From Methyloceanibacter superfactus (GTDB lineage: Bacteria > Pseudomonadota > Alphaproteobacteria > Rhizobiales > Methyloligellaceae): a stretch of 64,000 bases of DNA. Position 1 is the stretch's first letter. Each line of letters opens with the position of its first letter. The stretch spans positions 46,001 through 110,000 of the forward strand of contig NZ_LPWF01000023.1 of assembly GCF_001723305.1 (NCBI RefSeq), read 5' to 3'. The translations under genes were made by a program, and so were the position numbers. Under the pieces are notes generated by a model that did no database searches, had not been told where the DNA came from, and saw only the letters and a list, made by a program, of their open reading frames with translations. This document shows positions 1 through 10,052 of this stretch, piece by piece.

Positions 1-185
1 CCGGCACCATGGACGACCCCGCTAAGCTTAAGAAGCTGGACGACGCCATCCCGCTCGGACGCATGGCGCAACCGGGCGAGATCGCCAGCGTGGTCGCTTT
101 CCTGGCCGGCGACGGCGCAAGCTATCTCACCGCCACCACGATCATCACGGACGGTGGCCTCATGCAAAGCAGCCCCGGTCTCTAG
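1..185 (+). CDS. SDR-family oxidoreductase, 3' fragment
   Basis: Only the last 60 residues are in the window, read from base 3 to the TAG at 183-185. They show the end of a short-chain dehydrogenase/reductase: the IPLGRMAQPGEIA stretch, the VVAFLAGDGASYLT helix and the closing ITDGGLMQS. This ending is typical of classical SDRs of the glucose 1-dehydrogenase/FabG type. The catalytic Tyr-Lys pair and the Rossmann glycines lie upstream of the window, so the substrate cannot be told. The next gene starts 5 bases after its stop and is probably co-transcribed. Confidence 0.85.
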   Translation, partial: GTMDDPAKLKKLDDAIPLGRMAQPGEIASVVAFLAGDGASYLTATTIITDGGLMQSSPGL

Positions 186-189
186 CGCC

Positions 190-2049
190 ATGGCGCTCCC
201 CATCGAAGACTATGCTCTGATCGGCGACTGCGAGACCGCGGCGCTTGTCGGCCGCGACGGGTCGATCGATTGGTTCTGCACGCCACGCTTTGACTCGGAG
301 GCCTGCTTCGCCGCCATTCTCGGCACATCCGAGAATGGACGCTGGCTTCTCGCGCCGACCGATCCGAACGCCAAGATCACGCGTCGCTATCTGCCCGACA
401 CGCTCATCCTCGAGACGCGGGTCGAGACCGCCACCGGGACCGCGACCCTGGTCGATTTCATGTACCCGACCGAGCCCCACCCGCACATCGTGCGGATCGT
501 GACCGGCGACAGCGGCACGGTCGAGTTCGAGACCGAGTTCGTCGTACGCTTCGGCTATGGCGAGCAAGTGCCCTGGGTCACCATGCTGCCGGACCGGCGC
601 CTGCGTGCGGTGGCCGGCCCCAACAAGTTGATCCTGCAATCCACCATCGAATTGCGTGGCGAGGACTTTAAGACCAAGGGCAAGTTCACGGTGAAGGCCG
701 GCGAGACAGCGTCTTTCGCCCTCACCTACGGGGAATCTTTTCTGCCGGATCCCCCGGCGGCCGACTTCACGAAGCTGCTCCCCAAGACGGAGCAATATTG
801 GAAAGATTGGGCGTCTCGATGCAACGTCGAGGGGCCTTATGCCAATGCGGTGAAGCGCTCGCTCATCACGCTCAAGGCCATGACCTACGCACCCACCGGC
901 GGTGTGGTGGCCGCCATGACCACATCGCTGCCGGAGCAATTCGGCGGCCCCCGCAACTGGGACTACCGCTATTGCTGGCTGCGCGATGCGACCCTGACTC
1001 TGCTCGCGTTGATGAACACCGGTTATTTCGACGAAGCGCGCGCCTGGCGCGAATGGCTGCTCCGCGCGGTCGCCGGCAGTCCCGATCAAATGCAGATCAT
1101 GTACGGCATCGCCGGCGAACGCCGGCTCTACGAGGTCGAACTGCCCTGGCTCCCCGGCTACGAGAAATCGGCGCCCGTGCGCATCGGCAACGGCGCCCAT
1201 CAGCAAACGCAAATCGATGTCTATGGCGAGTTGCTCGACGCGCTGCACCAAGCACGTAAAGGCGGGTTGGCGCCGGAGAAGTCGGGCTGGGACCTGCAGC
1301 TCGCCATCCTCGAACATCTCGACGACGTTTGGCAGAAGCCCGACCAGGGCATTTGGGAGGTGCGCAGTGGACCGGAGCACTTCACCTATTCCAAGGTCAT
1401 GGCCTGGGTCGCCTTCGACCGCTCGATCAGGAGCGCCGAACGTTTCAAGCTGAAGGGCCCCATCGATCATTGGCGCGACATACGCAAAACCATTCACGCT
1501 CAGGTCTGCGAGAAGGGCTACGACAAGGAGCTCAATAGCTTCGTCCGCGCCTACGGAACCAAGGTGGTCGACGCCAGCCTCTTGCTGCTTCCCGCGGTCG
1601 GCTTCCTGCCGGCGAGCGACCCGCGCATTGCTGGCACCGTCGAGCAGGTCGAGAAGACATTGATGAAAGACGGTCTCGTGCAGCGTTACGACACGTCGAA
1701 GAGCAATGACGGCCTGCCGCCCGGCGAAGGCATGTTCCTCGCCTGTAGCTTCTGGCTGGTCGATGCCTACACGATGCTGGGCCGTCGCGACGACGCGACG
1801 AAGCTATTCGAGCGGCTCCTGTCCTTGCGCAACGATCTCGGCCTGCTCAGCGAAGAATACGACACGACCACCAAGCGGCTATGCGGTAACTTCCCGCAAG
1901 CCTTCTCGCATCTGGCTCTGGTCAACAGCGCCTGCAATCTCGGCCGCGACGGACGTCCGCTCGAGCAGCGCACCGACTGCGAACCGGATTCAAAGACCGC
2001 AACGCCAGGCAAGGCCGCGTCGGGCAAACCGGCGGTTTCGACTCACTAG
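190..2049 (+). CDS. Glycoside hydrolase family 15 protein (trehalase/glucoamylase-like)
   Basis: This 619-residue protein has the two-part layout of bacterial GH15 enzymes: an N-terminal beta-sandwich (MALPIEDYALIGDCETAAL, DGSIDWFC) and a C-terminal alpha/alpha barrel. Barrel signatures are NWDYRYCWLRDA, the GIWEVR motif carrying the likely general acid Glu, and LLSEEYD carrying the likely base Glu. Cytoplasmic GH15 proteins of this length include trehalases and alpha-glucosidases; the sequence does not separate them. I chose the ATG at 190 over an in-frame GTG at 154 that would overlap the SDR gene, because MALPIEDYALIG is the usual family N-terminus. There is no signal peptide. It lies 18 bp before cti, and a second GH15 gene sits at 7.2 kb, so alpha-glucan or trehalose turnover is a plausible local theme. 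Confidence 0.9.
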   Translation: MALPIEDYALIGDCETAALVGRDGSIDWFCTPRFDSEACFAAILGTSENGRWLLAPTDPNAKITRRYLPDTLILETRVETATGTATLVDFMYPTEPHPHIVRIVTGDSGTVEFETEFVVRFGYGEQVPWVTMLPDRRLRAVAGPNKLILQSTIELRGEDFKTKGKFTVKAGETASFALTYGESFLPDPPAADFTKLLPKTEQYWKDWASRCNVEGPYANAVKRSLITLKAMTYAPTGGVVAAMTTSLPEQFGGPRNWDYRYCWLRDATLTLLALMNTGYFDEARAWREWLLRAVAGSPDQMQIMYGIAGERRLYEVELPWLPGYEKSAPVRIGNGAHQQTQIDVYGELLDALHQARKGGLAPEKSGWDLQLAILEHLDDVWQKPDQGIWEVRSGPEHFTYSKVMAWVAFDRSIRSAERFKLKGPIDHWRDIRKTIHAQVCEKGYDKELNSFVRAYGTKVVDASLLLLPAVGFLPASDPRIAGTVEQVEKTLMKDGLVQRYDTSKSNDGLPPGEGMFLACSFWLVDAYTMLGRRDDATKLFERLLSLRNDLGLLSEEYDTTTKRLCGNFPQAFSHLALVNSACNLGRDGRPLEQRTDCEPDSKTATPGKAASGKPAVSTH

Positions 2050-2067
2050 CAGCCCGGCAAACCGATC

Positions 2068-4473
2068 ATGTCAGACCGAACCCCTGGAACTGGACCATCG
2101 AACTGGCTGCGCTCGGGGGCAAAGGTCCTCGGCGGCGCAAGTTTCGTGCTTGTGATCTTGCTCCTTGCAGTTGCCCTATCCGGCCCGACCGAGGCGCCCG
2201 CACAAGAGCCCGACCAGGCCGGCAGCCCGGTACCGAGCTACACCGCCGATATCCAGCCCATCTTCAACAAGCGCTGCATCGCTTGCCACGGCTGCCTGGG
2301 GTCGCCGTGCAACGTCAAACTCACGTCGTTTCGGGGGGTCGAACGCGGGGGCTTTGGTCAGAACCCCTATTCGAGCCACTTCTTGGCGTCACCGCGCACC
2401 GGCATGGACGTCGTCCAGACGACGGCGGAGTGGCGCGCGCGTGGCTTCTATCCGGTGTTGTCCCGCGGCGGCTCCAAGATCGAGAACCAGTATCTCTCGC
2501 TGCTTTATCAGATGGTGGAGAACGGAACCCGCCACAACAGTCCGGGCTTCTCGCGCCAGGCGCTCATGCCGCTCTACACCAAGCGCTACGCCCATCAATG
2601 CCCGGCCACGCCCGATGCGCTCAGGGCCCAGCTCAAGCAGAACCCCGCCGCGGGCATGCCTTTCGGCCTGCCGGCGCTCGACAACAAGGACTTCAAGACC
2701 TTGCAAGCGTGGGTCAGGGGCGGATCGCCGGGACCGACGGAAGCGGAGCTGCGCGCCGCCGAGACGCCGAACAACCCGGCCGCCGTCCTCGCCTGGGAAA
2801 CTTTTTTCAATGCCGAAGACAAGCGGTCGCAGCTCGTCGCGCGCTACATCTTCGATCATCTTTTCTTGGCGACCATCGTGCTCGAGGAAAGCCCCAGGGA
2901 CTATTTCCGCCTTGTGCGCTCGAAGACGCCCCCGGCCGCCACGCCCGCGGCCGCGCCGGCACCCGTCGCGGTCATCGACACCCCGCTGCCTTACACCAAC
3001 CCGTACAAATATGCCGGCGTCGACCGCGTCTATTACCGCCTGAAGAAGCTCACCACGGCGATGCTGCAGAAGAACCATTTTGTCTGGCGCCTCAACCACG
3101 GCGACATCGAGCATCTCAAGGCACTCTTCCTGGAGCCGGATTGGGGCGATAATGCCAAGCTCGACGCGCCCTGGGACATCGGCAATCCCTTCCTGGTCTA
3201 TCAAGCCATTCCGGTCGAGGCGCGCTACCGCTTCCTCCTGGAGAATTCCGAGCTGATCGTCTCCGGCATCACCTACGGCCCGGTGTGTCTCGGTCAGACG
3301 GCGACCTACGCAGTCAAGGATCAGTTCTGGGTCTACTTCGTCGATCCCAAATACGACGTCTCGGTCCTCGATCCGAAACTCGGGCTCGACACCTGGAACA
3401 CGTTCATGGACCGCTCGCTGCTCGGCAACGACAGCTACGAGGCCGCCTACGGCCAAGCCCTCAAGAAGCTCCAGCCCAAGGGTTACACCATCGACGCCAT
3501 CTGGAACGGCGACCGCAAGAACCCGAACGCTTGGCTGACGGTGTTGCGCCACGAGAGCAATGTCTCGGTGATGAAGGGCCGGCAGGGCGGCATCCCGCGC
3601 ACCCAATGGCTGATGGATTATAGCGGTTTCGAGCGCATCTATTACGACACCGTCGCCAACTTCGAATATTGGTCCGGTGACATCCCAAAGCTCGAGACCT
3701 TGGTGTTCTTCAACTATCTGCGCCAGGAGTTCGAGGACAACTTCCTGCTTCTGCTGCCCGAGGGCGACCGCCAGGCGATCCGCGACGACTGGACCCAAGG
3801 CATCGGACAAGCTGCCCTCGCCCTGGAGCCCTTCGCCGGCGCCGATCAACCCACGCAAATCGAGACGTCGAAGCACGATCCCATCTTGAGCCTGGTCGGG
3901 GATATCCAAGAGCACATGGGCGAAGCGGTCAGCGGACCGGTCGATCTGCTCAATCCGCATATCAAGCCCAAAGTCTCCTTGAGCGACCCGATCAAGAGCT
4001 ATGACGATTGGGTCAAGGCGGCGTCGCTCTTGACCCAGACTCACGCCTACAAGTTCCCGCGTTACCTGCCGAGCGTGATTCTGTTAAAACTCACCGACGG
4101 CGACGATGACGCGCGCGTCTATTCGCTCATCGCCAACCGCGTCTACGCCACCCAGGACACGCTGCTGTTTCAGGACGGTCAGGAGCTTCCGCATCTCTAC
4201 ACCATGAGCATCTACCCGACGGTGATCGGCGGCTTCCCCAATTACTTCTTGGAGATGGACCTAAAGCAAGCAGGCGACTTCCTGCGCCGCTTGCGCGACG
4301 TGCAATCTCTCGCCGACTGGAATCGTTTGCGGGATCGTTACGGCATCCTGCGCAACGACGAGCGCTTCTGGCCGACCTATGACTGGTTCACCGCGTGGAA
4401 CTTCGCCAATCGCGGCATCAAGGCCGGCTATCTCGACCTCTCCTATTACGATCTATTCGACTCGGTTTACTGA
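2068..4473 (+). CDS. cti: Periplasmic fatty acid cis/trans isomerase
   Basis: This 801-residue protein matches the Cti family, which converts cis-unsaturated acyl chains of membrane phospholipids to trans, without double-bond reduction, as a rapid response to solvents or heat. A hydrophobic segment at about residues 19-38 acts as signal or anchor and places the enzyme in the periplasm. Directly after it comes the haem c motif C70-I-A-C73-H74 with a nearby extra Cys, as in Pseudomonas Cti. The remainder is the long family domain ([38 protein letters not shown] and a [11 protein letters not shown] ending). Length is slightly above the usual 760-770. Cti normally acts constitutively and is controlled by substrate access; no regulatory site was seen. 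It follows the GH15 gene by 18 bp. Confidence 0.93.
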   Translation: MSDRTPGTGPSNWLRSGAKVLGGASFVLVILLLAVALSGPTEAPAQEPDQAGSPVPSYTADIQPIFNKRCIACHGCLGSPCNVKLTSFRGVERGGFGQNPYSSHFLASPRTGMDVVQTTAEWRARGFYPVLSRGGSKIENQYLSLLYQMVENGTRHNSPGFSRQALMPLYTKRYAHQCPATPDALRAQLKQNPAAGMPFGLPALDNKDFKTLQAWVRGGSPGPTEAELRAAETPNNPAAVLAWETFFNAEDKRSQLVARYIFDHLFLATIVLEESPRDYFRLVRSKTPPAATPAAAPAPVAVIDTPLPYTNPYKYAGVDRVYYRLKKLTTAMLQKNHFVWRLNHGDIEHLKALFLEPDWGDNAKLDAPWDIGNPFLVYQAIPVEARYRFLLENSELIVSGITYGPVCLGQTATYAVKDQFWVYFVDPKYDVSVLDPKLGLDTWNTFMDRSLLGNDSYEAAYGQALKKLQPKGYTIDAIWNGDRKNPNAWLTVLRHESNVSVMKGRQGGIPRTQWLMDYSGFERIYYDTVANFEYWSGDIPKLETLVFFNYLRQEFEDNFLLLLPEGDRQAIRDDWTQGIGQAALALEPFAGADQPTQIETSKHDPILSLVGDIQEHMGEAVSGPVDLLNPHIKPKVSLSDPIKSYDDWVKAASLLTQTHAYKFPRYLPSVILLKLTDGDDDARVYSLIANRVYATQDTLLFQDGQELPHLYTMSIYPTVIGGFPNYFLEMDLKQAGDFLRRLRDVQSLADWNRLRDRYGILRNDERFWPTYDWFTAWNFANRGIKAGYLDLSYYDLFDSVY

Positions 4474-4728
4474 GCCGGCGCCTGCGTTAAGCGCGGTGCT
4501 CGGGATTGCCGTAGTCGAAACGGCACCCCGCCTTCCACGCCTTTCGATTGTTCCCGTGATTGGGATAACACCGCCGGCGTCCTTCAGCAGCGGCGAGACT
4601 TTCGCGCGCCATGATTGGCTGCGTCTCCCTGATGGCGCAGATGCGAGCGCGACCGCCGGGCCCGCCGGTGCGCGCGTCTGGGTCAAGACCGGACATTTGC
4701 GCTTCACCGCGAACAGAGACGCCGCGGG

Positions 4729-5298
4729 TTAAAGATCACGCAGGGCCGCGTCGATGATGGCTTGCAGCTCGCGGGTCGGATAGCCCGAGCGCGCCAGCAC
4801 GCGTAACCCCATATAGGTGTTGAAGATGAAGCGCGCCGTCTCGGTGCGCCGCTTGGCCGACCACCGCCCGGCCCGTTTGCTCTGCTTCAAGGCCGTGGAG
4901 AAGGCGGCCTCCAAACGCCGCATCATGGCCGCCACCCTTGCTTCCACCTCGGGGTCGACCCGCGCCTGGTCGATCGCTGCGTTGCACAAAAAGCAGCCGC
5001 GCCGGTCCTCGTCGTCGCGCACGCCTTCGAGCAATGTGCGGATGCGGCTCAGCCCATCTCCGGCTTCAGGGTCGCTGAGGAGCGAAACACCCGTCTCCAC
5101 CGTCGTCTTGTCGTAGAGATCCAGCGCGGCGAGATAGATGCTGCGCTTGTCCTTGAATGCTTTGTACAGGCTGCCGCGCGCGATCTTCATCGCGCTGAGC
5201 AGGTCTTGGAGTGAAGCGGCCTCATAACCCTTCGCCCAGAACACGCCCATGGCGTGGTCCAGCGCCTCGTCGATATCAAATTCCCGTGGCCGGGCCAT
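4729..5298 (-). CDS. TetR-family transcriptional regulator
   Basis: The 189-residue protein has a TetR N-terminal helix-turn-helix (residues about 1-47: [43 protein letters not shown]) and a ligand-binding C-terminal domain with the [10 protein letters not shown] motif seen in AcrR-type regulators with TetR_C_16-like domains. It is divergent from the CMD gene at 5461. The 162 bp between them hold two copies of GACCGnnCGGTC, the likely operators, so it probably represses itself and the CMD/membrane/P460 group. The inducer is unknown; family members often sense quinones, aldehydes or electrophiles. Confidence 0.9.
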   Translation of the reverse strand: MARPREFDIDEALDHAMGVFWAKGYEAASLQDLLSAMKIARGSLYKAFKDKRSIYLAALDLYDKTTVETGVSLLSDPEAGDGLSRIRTLLEGVRDDEDRRGCFLCNAAIDQARVDPEVEARVAAMMRRLEAAFSTALKQSKRAGRWSAKRRTETARFIFNTYMGLRVLARSGYPTRELQAIIDAALRDL

Positions 5299-5330
5299 CA
5301 GTCACCTCCTCGCCATTATGTGGTGTTCGC

Positions 5331-5342
5331 GACCGATCGGTC
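5331..5342. promoter_or_regulatory. Putative TetR operator 1
   Basis: GACCGATCGGTC is a perfect 12-bp palindrome located 33 bp upstream of the divergent tetR start. It shares the GACCGnnCGGTC pattern with a second site 45 bp away, which fits binding by the adjacent TetR-family dimer. The assignment is inferred from position and symmetry. Confidence 0.6.
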
Positions 5343-5375
5343 AACATCTCACCGACTCGTGATTCTCTGTTTATT

Positions 5376-5387
5376 GACCGTTCGGTC
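5376..5387. promoter_or_regulatory. Putative TetR operator 2
   Basis: GACCGTTCGGTC repeats the GACCGnnCGGTC half-site pair of the site at 5331. Centre-to-centre distance is 45 bp, a little over four helical turns. It is embedded in an AT-richer stretch that may hold the promoter of the CMD operon. Confidence 0.6.
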
Positions 5388-5460
5388 CATAACGCCATAT
5401 CGATGGAGGACCGGCGTCCGTCGCCGGTGGCAAACCCTGAACCTCTCAAGGAGACTATCA

Positions 5461-6008
5461 ATGCCCCGTATCCAACCTCTCGACCCGGCCGCGGCCGACG
5501 ACCGAACCAAGACACTGCTCGACGGCGTTAAGAAGAAGCTCGGCACGGTGCCGAACTTCATGAAGACCATGGCGCATGCGCCCTCCTCGCTCGCCGCCTA
5601 TCTCGCCTTCTCCGGCGCCGCCGCCGAGGGCAAGCTTCCCGTGGATCTTCGTGAGCGGATCGCGCTCGCCACGGCGCAAACCAATGGCTGCGATTATTGC
5701 GCCTCGCTCATCAGGCCCTGGGCAAGATGGCGGGCCTGGACGCCAGCGAGATCGCGTTGGGCTTCGCCGGTGACTCCACGGACCCGAAAGCGAAAGCGGC
5801 GCTTGCCTTCGCCAAGGCGGTTCTGGCCAAGCGCGGCGAGGTGAGCAATGCCGACCTGGAGACCGTCAAGGCCGCCGGCTTCACCAACGGAGAGGTCATC
5901 GAGATCGTCGCCAACGTCGCGCTCAACGTCTTCACCAACTACTTCAACAACGTCGCCGAGCCGGACATCGACTTCCCGCGCGCTCAGACCGTCAAGCGCG
6001 CGGCGTAA
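5461..6008 (+). CDS. Carboxymuconolactone decarboxylase/AhpD-like peroxidase (one frame break)
   Basis: Restored, this is a protein of about 182 residues of the CMD/AhpD fold. The N-terminal half (MPRIQPLDPA to GCDYCAS) carries the redox CxxC of alkylhydroperoxidase-like proteins, and the C-terminal half (HQALGKMAGLDASEIALG to the end) continues in another frame. The family motif should read CxYCxSAHQ; restoring one G after base 5706 gives exactly that. The damage is therefore a single-base loss, probably a sequencing error. Start is the ATG at 5461 with AAGGAG 8 bp upstream. Such proteins reduce peroxides or act on small carboxylated rings; physiological substrate unknown. Likely controlled by the divergent TetR through two palindromes. 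Confidence 0.85.
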
Positions 6009-6039
6009 CCCCCCTCACCCCAAACCGGAGAACCAACCT

Positions 6040-6417
6040 ATGGATATTCGCTTCCTCACCCCGAGGCTCCACGGCATCGTCGACTATCTGGCGGCCGCGA
6101 GCCTCCTCACCCTGCCCGTCGTGCTTGGTCTCGGCGAGACGCATCCGCTCGCCAAGTGGCTGTCGGTCGGCACTGGCGCCGCCGTGGTGATCGTGTCGCT
6201 TCTGACCGACTACCGCTACGGCGCGTTCCGCGTGCTGCCCTTCCGGGGCCATCTCGCGATCGATGCGGCCGCCGCCAGCGTCTTCGCTCTGGCCCCTGCC
6301 GTGTTCGGCTTCACCGGCCTCGACGCTTGGTACTACTGGCTCAATGCCGTCGCGGTGTTCGCGGTCGTCGGACTCAGCACGATCGACGAACCCGAGCCGG
6401 CCATGGCGCGCGTCTGA
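6040..6417 (+). CDS. Four-helix integral membrane protein, function unknown
   Basis: This 125-residue protein begins MDIRFLTPRLHGIVDYL and has about four hydrophobic helices (roughly residues 13-32, 40-58, 70-92 and 97-115). The LTPRLHGIVDY opening and the internal TDYRYGAFRVLPFRGHL element recur in small uncharacterised bacterial membrane proteins, some annotated as SPW-repeat-like. It lies 31 bp after the CMD gene and 82 bp before the P460 gene, so it is probably part of the TetR-controlled group. No catalytic motif is evident. Confidence 0.75.
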   Translation: MDIRFLTPRLHGIVDYLAAASLLTLPVVLGLGETHPLAKWLSVGTGAAVVIVSLLTDYRYGAFRVLPFRGHLAIDAAAASVFALAPAVFGFTGLDAWYYWLNAVAVFAVVGLSTIDEPEPAMARV

Positions 6418-6499
6418 GACCCTTGAATGCGCGGGAGCCTCGACACGCCTCGGGCTCCCGCGTGCACCTCCATTGGATAACGAACACGAGGAAATCACC

Positions 6500-7069
6500 A
6501 TGAGACGATCGCTCTTCGCGGCTTTGGTGCTACTGCCAAGCGTCCTAACGTCGGCCGTTCTGGCTCAACTCGCTCCCGAGAATGATCCCGCCATCCCATT
6601 GGCGCTCGAGCGTTTGCTCCATGTGCCCGCCGCAAACTACAGGCGGGACTGGGTCTTGCTAGGCTCCTTCTCTGTCCGGGCCGACGATCCCGATGAGGGC
6701 GCCAAGGAACTGCACGTGGTCTATGCGAGCGGCGAGACCGTGGACTCCTACCGCGAGACCGGCGCATTTCCCGATGGCGCCGTTCTGGTCAAGGACGTGT
6801 TCGCCACCAAGACGGAGACCTTGACCACGGGGCTGGCAAGCTATGCAGACTCGCTAAAGGGGCGATTCGTCATGGTGAAGGATACGAGCGGCAAGCACGC
6901 GGGCAGATCGCCGCTTTGGGGCGATGGCTGGGGCTGGGCCTTCTATGAAGGCGGCGAGGCCGAGAAGACTGTGACCACCGATTACCGGAAGGACTGTCTC
7001 GGTTGCCACGAGCCTGCAAGAAAACAGGATCTAATTTACCTTCGGGGCTATCCGGTCCTGAGACCCTAG
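6500..7069 (+). CDS. Cytochrome P460-family haem protein
   Basis: The 189-residue protein has a Sec signal peptide (MRRSLFAALVLLPSVLTSAVLA, cleavage after ALA) and a single haem c motif C166-L-G-C-H170 close to the C-terminus, as in the cytochrome P460/c'-beta family. The YRRDWVLLGSF and LHVVYASGETVDSYRETGAFPDGA stretches fit the family beta fold. Family members bind or oxidise NO or hydroxylamine in the periplasm; a Lys-haem crosslink defines true P460, but which Lys could serve cannot be told here. A GAGGAAA ribosome site precedes the ATG. It is the last gene of the probable CMD operon. Confidence 0.85.
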   Translation: MRRSLFAALVLLPSVLTSAVLAQLAPENDPAIPLALERLLHVPAANYRRDWVLLGSFSVRADDPDEGAKELHVVYASGETVDSYRETGAFPDGAVLVKDVFATKTETLTTGLASYADSLKGRFVMVKDTSGKHAGRSPLWGDGWGWAFYEGGEAEKTVTTDYRKDCLGCHEPARKQDLIYLRGYPVLRP

Positions 7070-7157
7070 AGGTCTCCAGAAACCGTATTGCGCATGTCAC
7101 GCGCTTCAATCACGATCCCCGGCGTTGGATCGCCACAGAGTTGAGACACCATCCCCG

Positions 7158-9486
7158 ATGAAGGCACCGTCCGGGCCTTGCAACCCCACCTGGGCCCCGG
7201 CCCGCAAAGATATTGTCGGCGCCAGCCTCGGCTCGTCGCGGCTATGGTTCACCATCGCCCAAGGCATCGTCACCGAGGTCTATTACCCGCGCATCGACAT
7301 CCCCCAGATCAAGGATCTCGGCTTCATCATCGCCGACGACGAAGGCTTCTGGGTCGAGCTGCGGCGGATCGAGGACTACACCGTCACCCTACCGAAGGCG
7401 GGCGCCCGGCGGCGACCATCGTTCATCGCCACCCCCGCTTCACCTTCACCACGGAGGTGTGTCCCTCCGAGCGCCGCGACACGCTTCTGCTGCGCTACAA
7501 ACTGGAGGGCGACGCCGGCCTCAAGCCCTATGCCCTCCTCGCCGCACGCCTTGGCGACGATTCGCAGAACAACGTGGCCAGTGTCGCCAGCCATGACGGA
7601 CGCGGGGTCGTGTGGGCCGAGCAAGGGCCGTTCGCGCTGGCGCTCTCGGCCATCGATCAAACCGGGACCGATTCTTTCGGCCGCCGTTCCGTCGGCTGCC
7701 TCGAGGTGAGCGACGGCTGGCAGGACTTCAGCCGCAACGGCCGCATGACCTGGGTGTATGACACGGCCGGCCCCGGCGCCGTGACCCTGATGGGCGAAGT
7801 CTCCCGGCAAGGCACGCTGGCTTTGGGACTGGCCGGAACCAAGGAGGCCGCCGCGACCCTTTCGGTGTCGGCGCTGATGGACGATTTCGACGAGGAGTGG
7901 GCGGCCCACTGCACCGCCTGGGAAGAATGGCTGGCCGGATGCCGGCGCGCCGCCTTCGGCGGCGAGATCGATGACCGTCTGGCCCTCTCGGCCACAGTGC
8001 TTAAGGTCCACCAAGACCGCACCTATCGCGCGCCGCGGTGGCCAGCCTGTCCGTGCCGTGGGGCGACACCAGCACCAGCCGCGGCGGATACCACCTGGTT
8101 TGGCCGCGCGACCTGGTGGAAACCGCCGGCGCGCTCGTCGCCATGGAATCCTACCGCGATGCCCGCGACGTGCTGCGCTACCTCATCGCCACCCAGCACC
8201 AGGACGGCCACTGGTTTCAGAACCAATGGCTGGGCGGCCGCCCCTTCTGGCAAGGCGTGCAGCTCGACGAGGCGGCCTTCCCCATTCTCCTCGCATCGCT
8301 GCTGCAGGAGCGCGACGCGCTGGACGGCATCCCGATTAAGGACATGGTCACGCGCGCGGTGGGCTTCATCGCCCGCTCCGGGCCCACCACGAGCCAGGAC
8401 CGCTGGGAGGAGGACGCCGGGCTCAACACCTTCACCCTCGCCGTCGCCATCGCCGCCCTGGTCGAAGGCAGCGAGCATCTCGACGGGGCGGCGAAGGAAC
8501 ATGCGTTGAGGCTCGCCGACTATTGGAGCGCGCGCCTCGAGGCGTGGGCATTCGTGCGCGGCACGCCGCTGGCCGAGACGCTAGGTGTGAGCGGCTACTA
8601 TATCCGCACGGTGCCGCTCGACATGCTCGGCAGCAATCGCGTGCTCACCGAGAGCGTGGTCATCAAGAATCTCGACCACGATCCGGATCTGCCGGCGAGC
8701 GGTCAAGTCTCGACCGATTGCTTGCAGCTCGTCCGTTACGGGTTGCGCGCGGCGGACGATCCTTTCATCACCGACAGCATCAAGGTCATCGACCATTTGT
8801 TGAAGACCGACACGCCCTCGGGCCCGGTATGGCATCGCTATAACGACGACGGCTATGGCGAGCATGACGACGGCTCGGGCTTCAACGGCACCGGCCACGG
8901 ACGCGGCTGGCCGCTTCTCACCGGCGAGCGCGGTCACTACGCGCTAAGCGCCGGGGCGGACGTCACGCCTTATGTCGACGCCATGATGGCCATGAGCAGT
9001 CCACTTGGATTGATCCCCGAGCAGGTTTGGGACACCGCGCCCATTACCGCCGACGACCTCGTGCCCGGGAAGCCGAGCGGCTCGGCCATGCCGCTGGTCT
9101 GGGCCCATGCGGAGTTCGCCAAGCTGTGCCATAGCCTGGCGCTCGGCCGTCCCGTGGACCGGCCGAAGGCCACCTGGGCCCGCTATGGCGGCGTCCGCCC
9201 TGCGATCGACTATGATGTCTGGGGACCGAGCTTCCGGCCGTCGCACATCCAAGCAGGCCATACGCTCATCATCGCGCTCACCGCTCCGGCGCAGGTCCAT
9301 TTCGGCCTCAATGGCTGGAAGGACATCCAAGACCTGGACACGACCGATACGGGTCTCGGCGTGCATGTCGCCGAGTTGCCGACCGAGGCACTGAAAACCG
9401 GCGACAGTGTCCAGCTCACCTTCCTATGGCGCGACTCGCAAACCTGGGAAGGCCGAAACTACGAGGTGGCCATCGTCGCCCCATAA
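7158..9486 (+). CDS. GH15 glucan 1,4-alpha-glucosidase (glucoamylase/glucodextranase type; two frame breaks)
   Basis: Restored length is about 776 residues. The N-terminal beta domain (ARKDIVGASLGSSRLWFTIAQG, TEVYYPRIDIPQIKDLGFI) matches the glucodextranase N domain, followed by the GH15 barrel with WPRDLVETAGAL, WEEDAGLNTFT (general acid) and GLIPEQVWD (base). The frame changes near 7405 (before ATIVHRHPRF) and near 8031 (before AAVASLSVPWGD). Adding one G at each restores family sequence, so sequencing error is more likely than decay. No signal peptide is visible, suggesting a cytoplasmic alpha-glucan or oligosaccharide hydrolase releasing beta-glucose. Start ATG 7158; an upstream TTG at 7125 is less likely. 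Confidence 0.85.
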
Positions 9487-9494
9487 CTTGACCG

Positions 9495-9884
9495 TCAGAA
9501 AGACGGTAGGATGAGCGGCACGCTCACGATAAGGACGAGAATGGCCAGGACCACCGACAGGCTGAGATCGGCGACCATGCCGGGGGCATGAATTTTCTGA
9601 TCGTCGAGCAGCCATCCGGTGCGCACGAAACGCACGGTCGCCACCAGAATAAACACGATGCCGACGACGATGAACCCACGTCCGGCGCCCGCGCTGAAAG
9701 AATGAGACAGCGTTTCGAGCTCGGCGCGATGGTCCGGACGGACCGAGACGGCGTCGGCCATGGTCAAGATGAAGAGATCGAACCGCTCCATCAGGAAGCC
9801 GAACGCGATCACCGCAACGCCAGTGCGAAGCCAAGCGAGGAAGGTCCGCTCGTTGGCGGCGTGGTCGGTGTAGGACTTGATCAT
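9495..9884 (-). CDS. DUF202-family membrane protein
   Basis: This 129-residue protein begins MIKSYTDHAANERTFLAWLRTGVAVIAFG, the hallmark NERTFLAWxRT motif of DUF202 (YidH-like) proteins. It has three hydrophobic helices (about 20-42, 66-85 and 105-127). The biochemical role of the family is unknown; fungal relatives occur in VTC polyphosphate complexes. It is convergent with the glucoamylase gene, only 8 bp from its stop. Confidence 0.88.
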   Translation of the reverse strand: MIKSYTDHAANERTFLAWLRTGVAVIAFGFLMERFDLFILTMADAVSVRPDHRAELETLSHSFSAGAGRGFIVVGIVFILVATVRFVRTGWLLDDQKIHAPGMVADLSLSVVLAILVLIVSVPLILPSF

Positions 9885-10052
9885 GGCAGGCCTCGATCAA
9901 CCGTCTAAGACAGGCGATCTTCGCAGACCCGACCCAAGAATGACTTAAGACAGGGTTTTTTTGCCGCGCCCAGCGTGGCTTGCCCATTCCCGGCATGGTA
10001 ATTTTCCCGGCCCAGCCTTGGAATATTGGGCAAATAGCATGGGGGGGATGCT

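Noticed and set aside
160..1497. 445-residue open frame on the minus strand
   Set aside because: It is antisense to the GH15 gene, has no recognisable domain, and shows the Arg/Gly/Ala-rich composition of a high-GC shadow frame.
2389..4044. 551-residue open frame on the minus strand
   Set aside because: It lies wholly within cti on the opposite strand and has no family features; high GC makes such frames long by chance.
7158..9486. Second GH15 as a true pseudogene
   Set aside because: Both breaks are single-base, both catalytic motifs are intact, and similar breaks affect many unrelated genes, so sequencing error is preferred.
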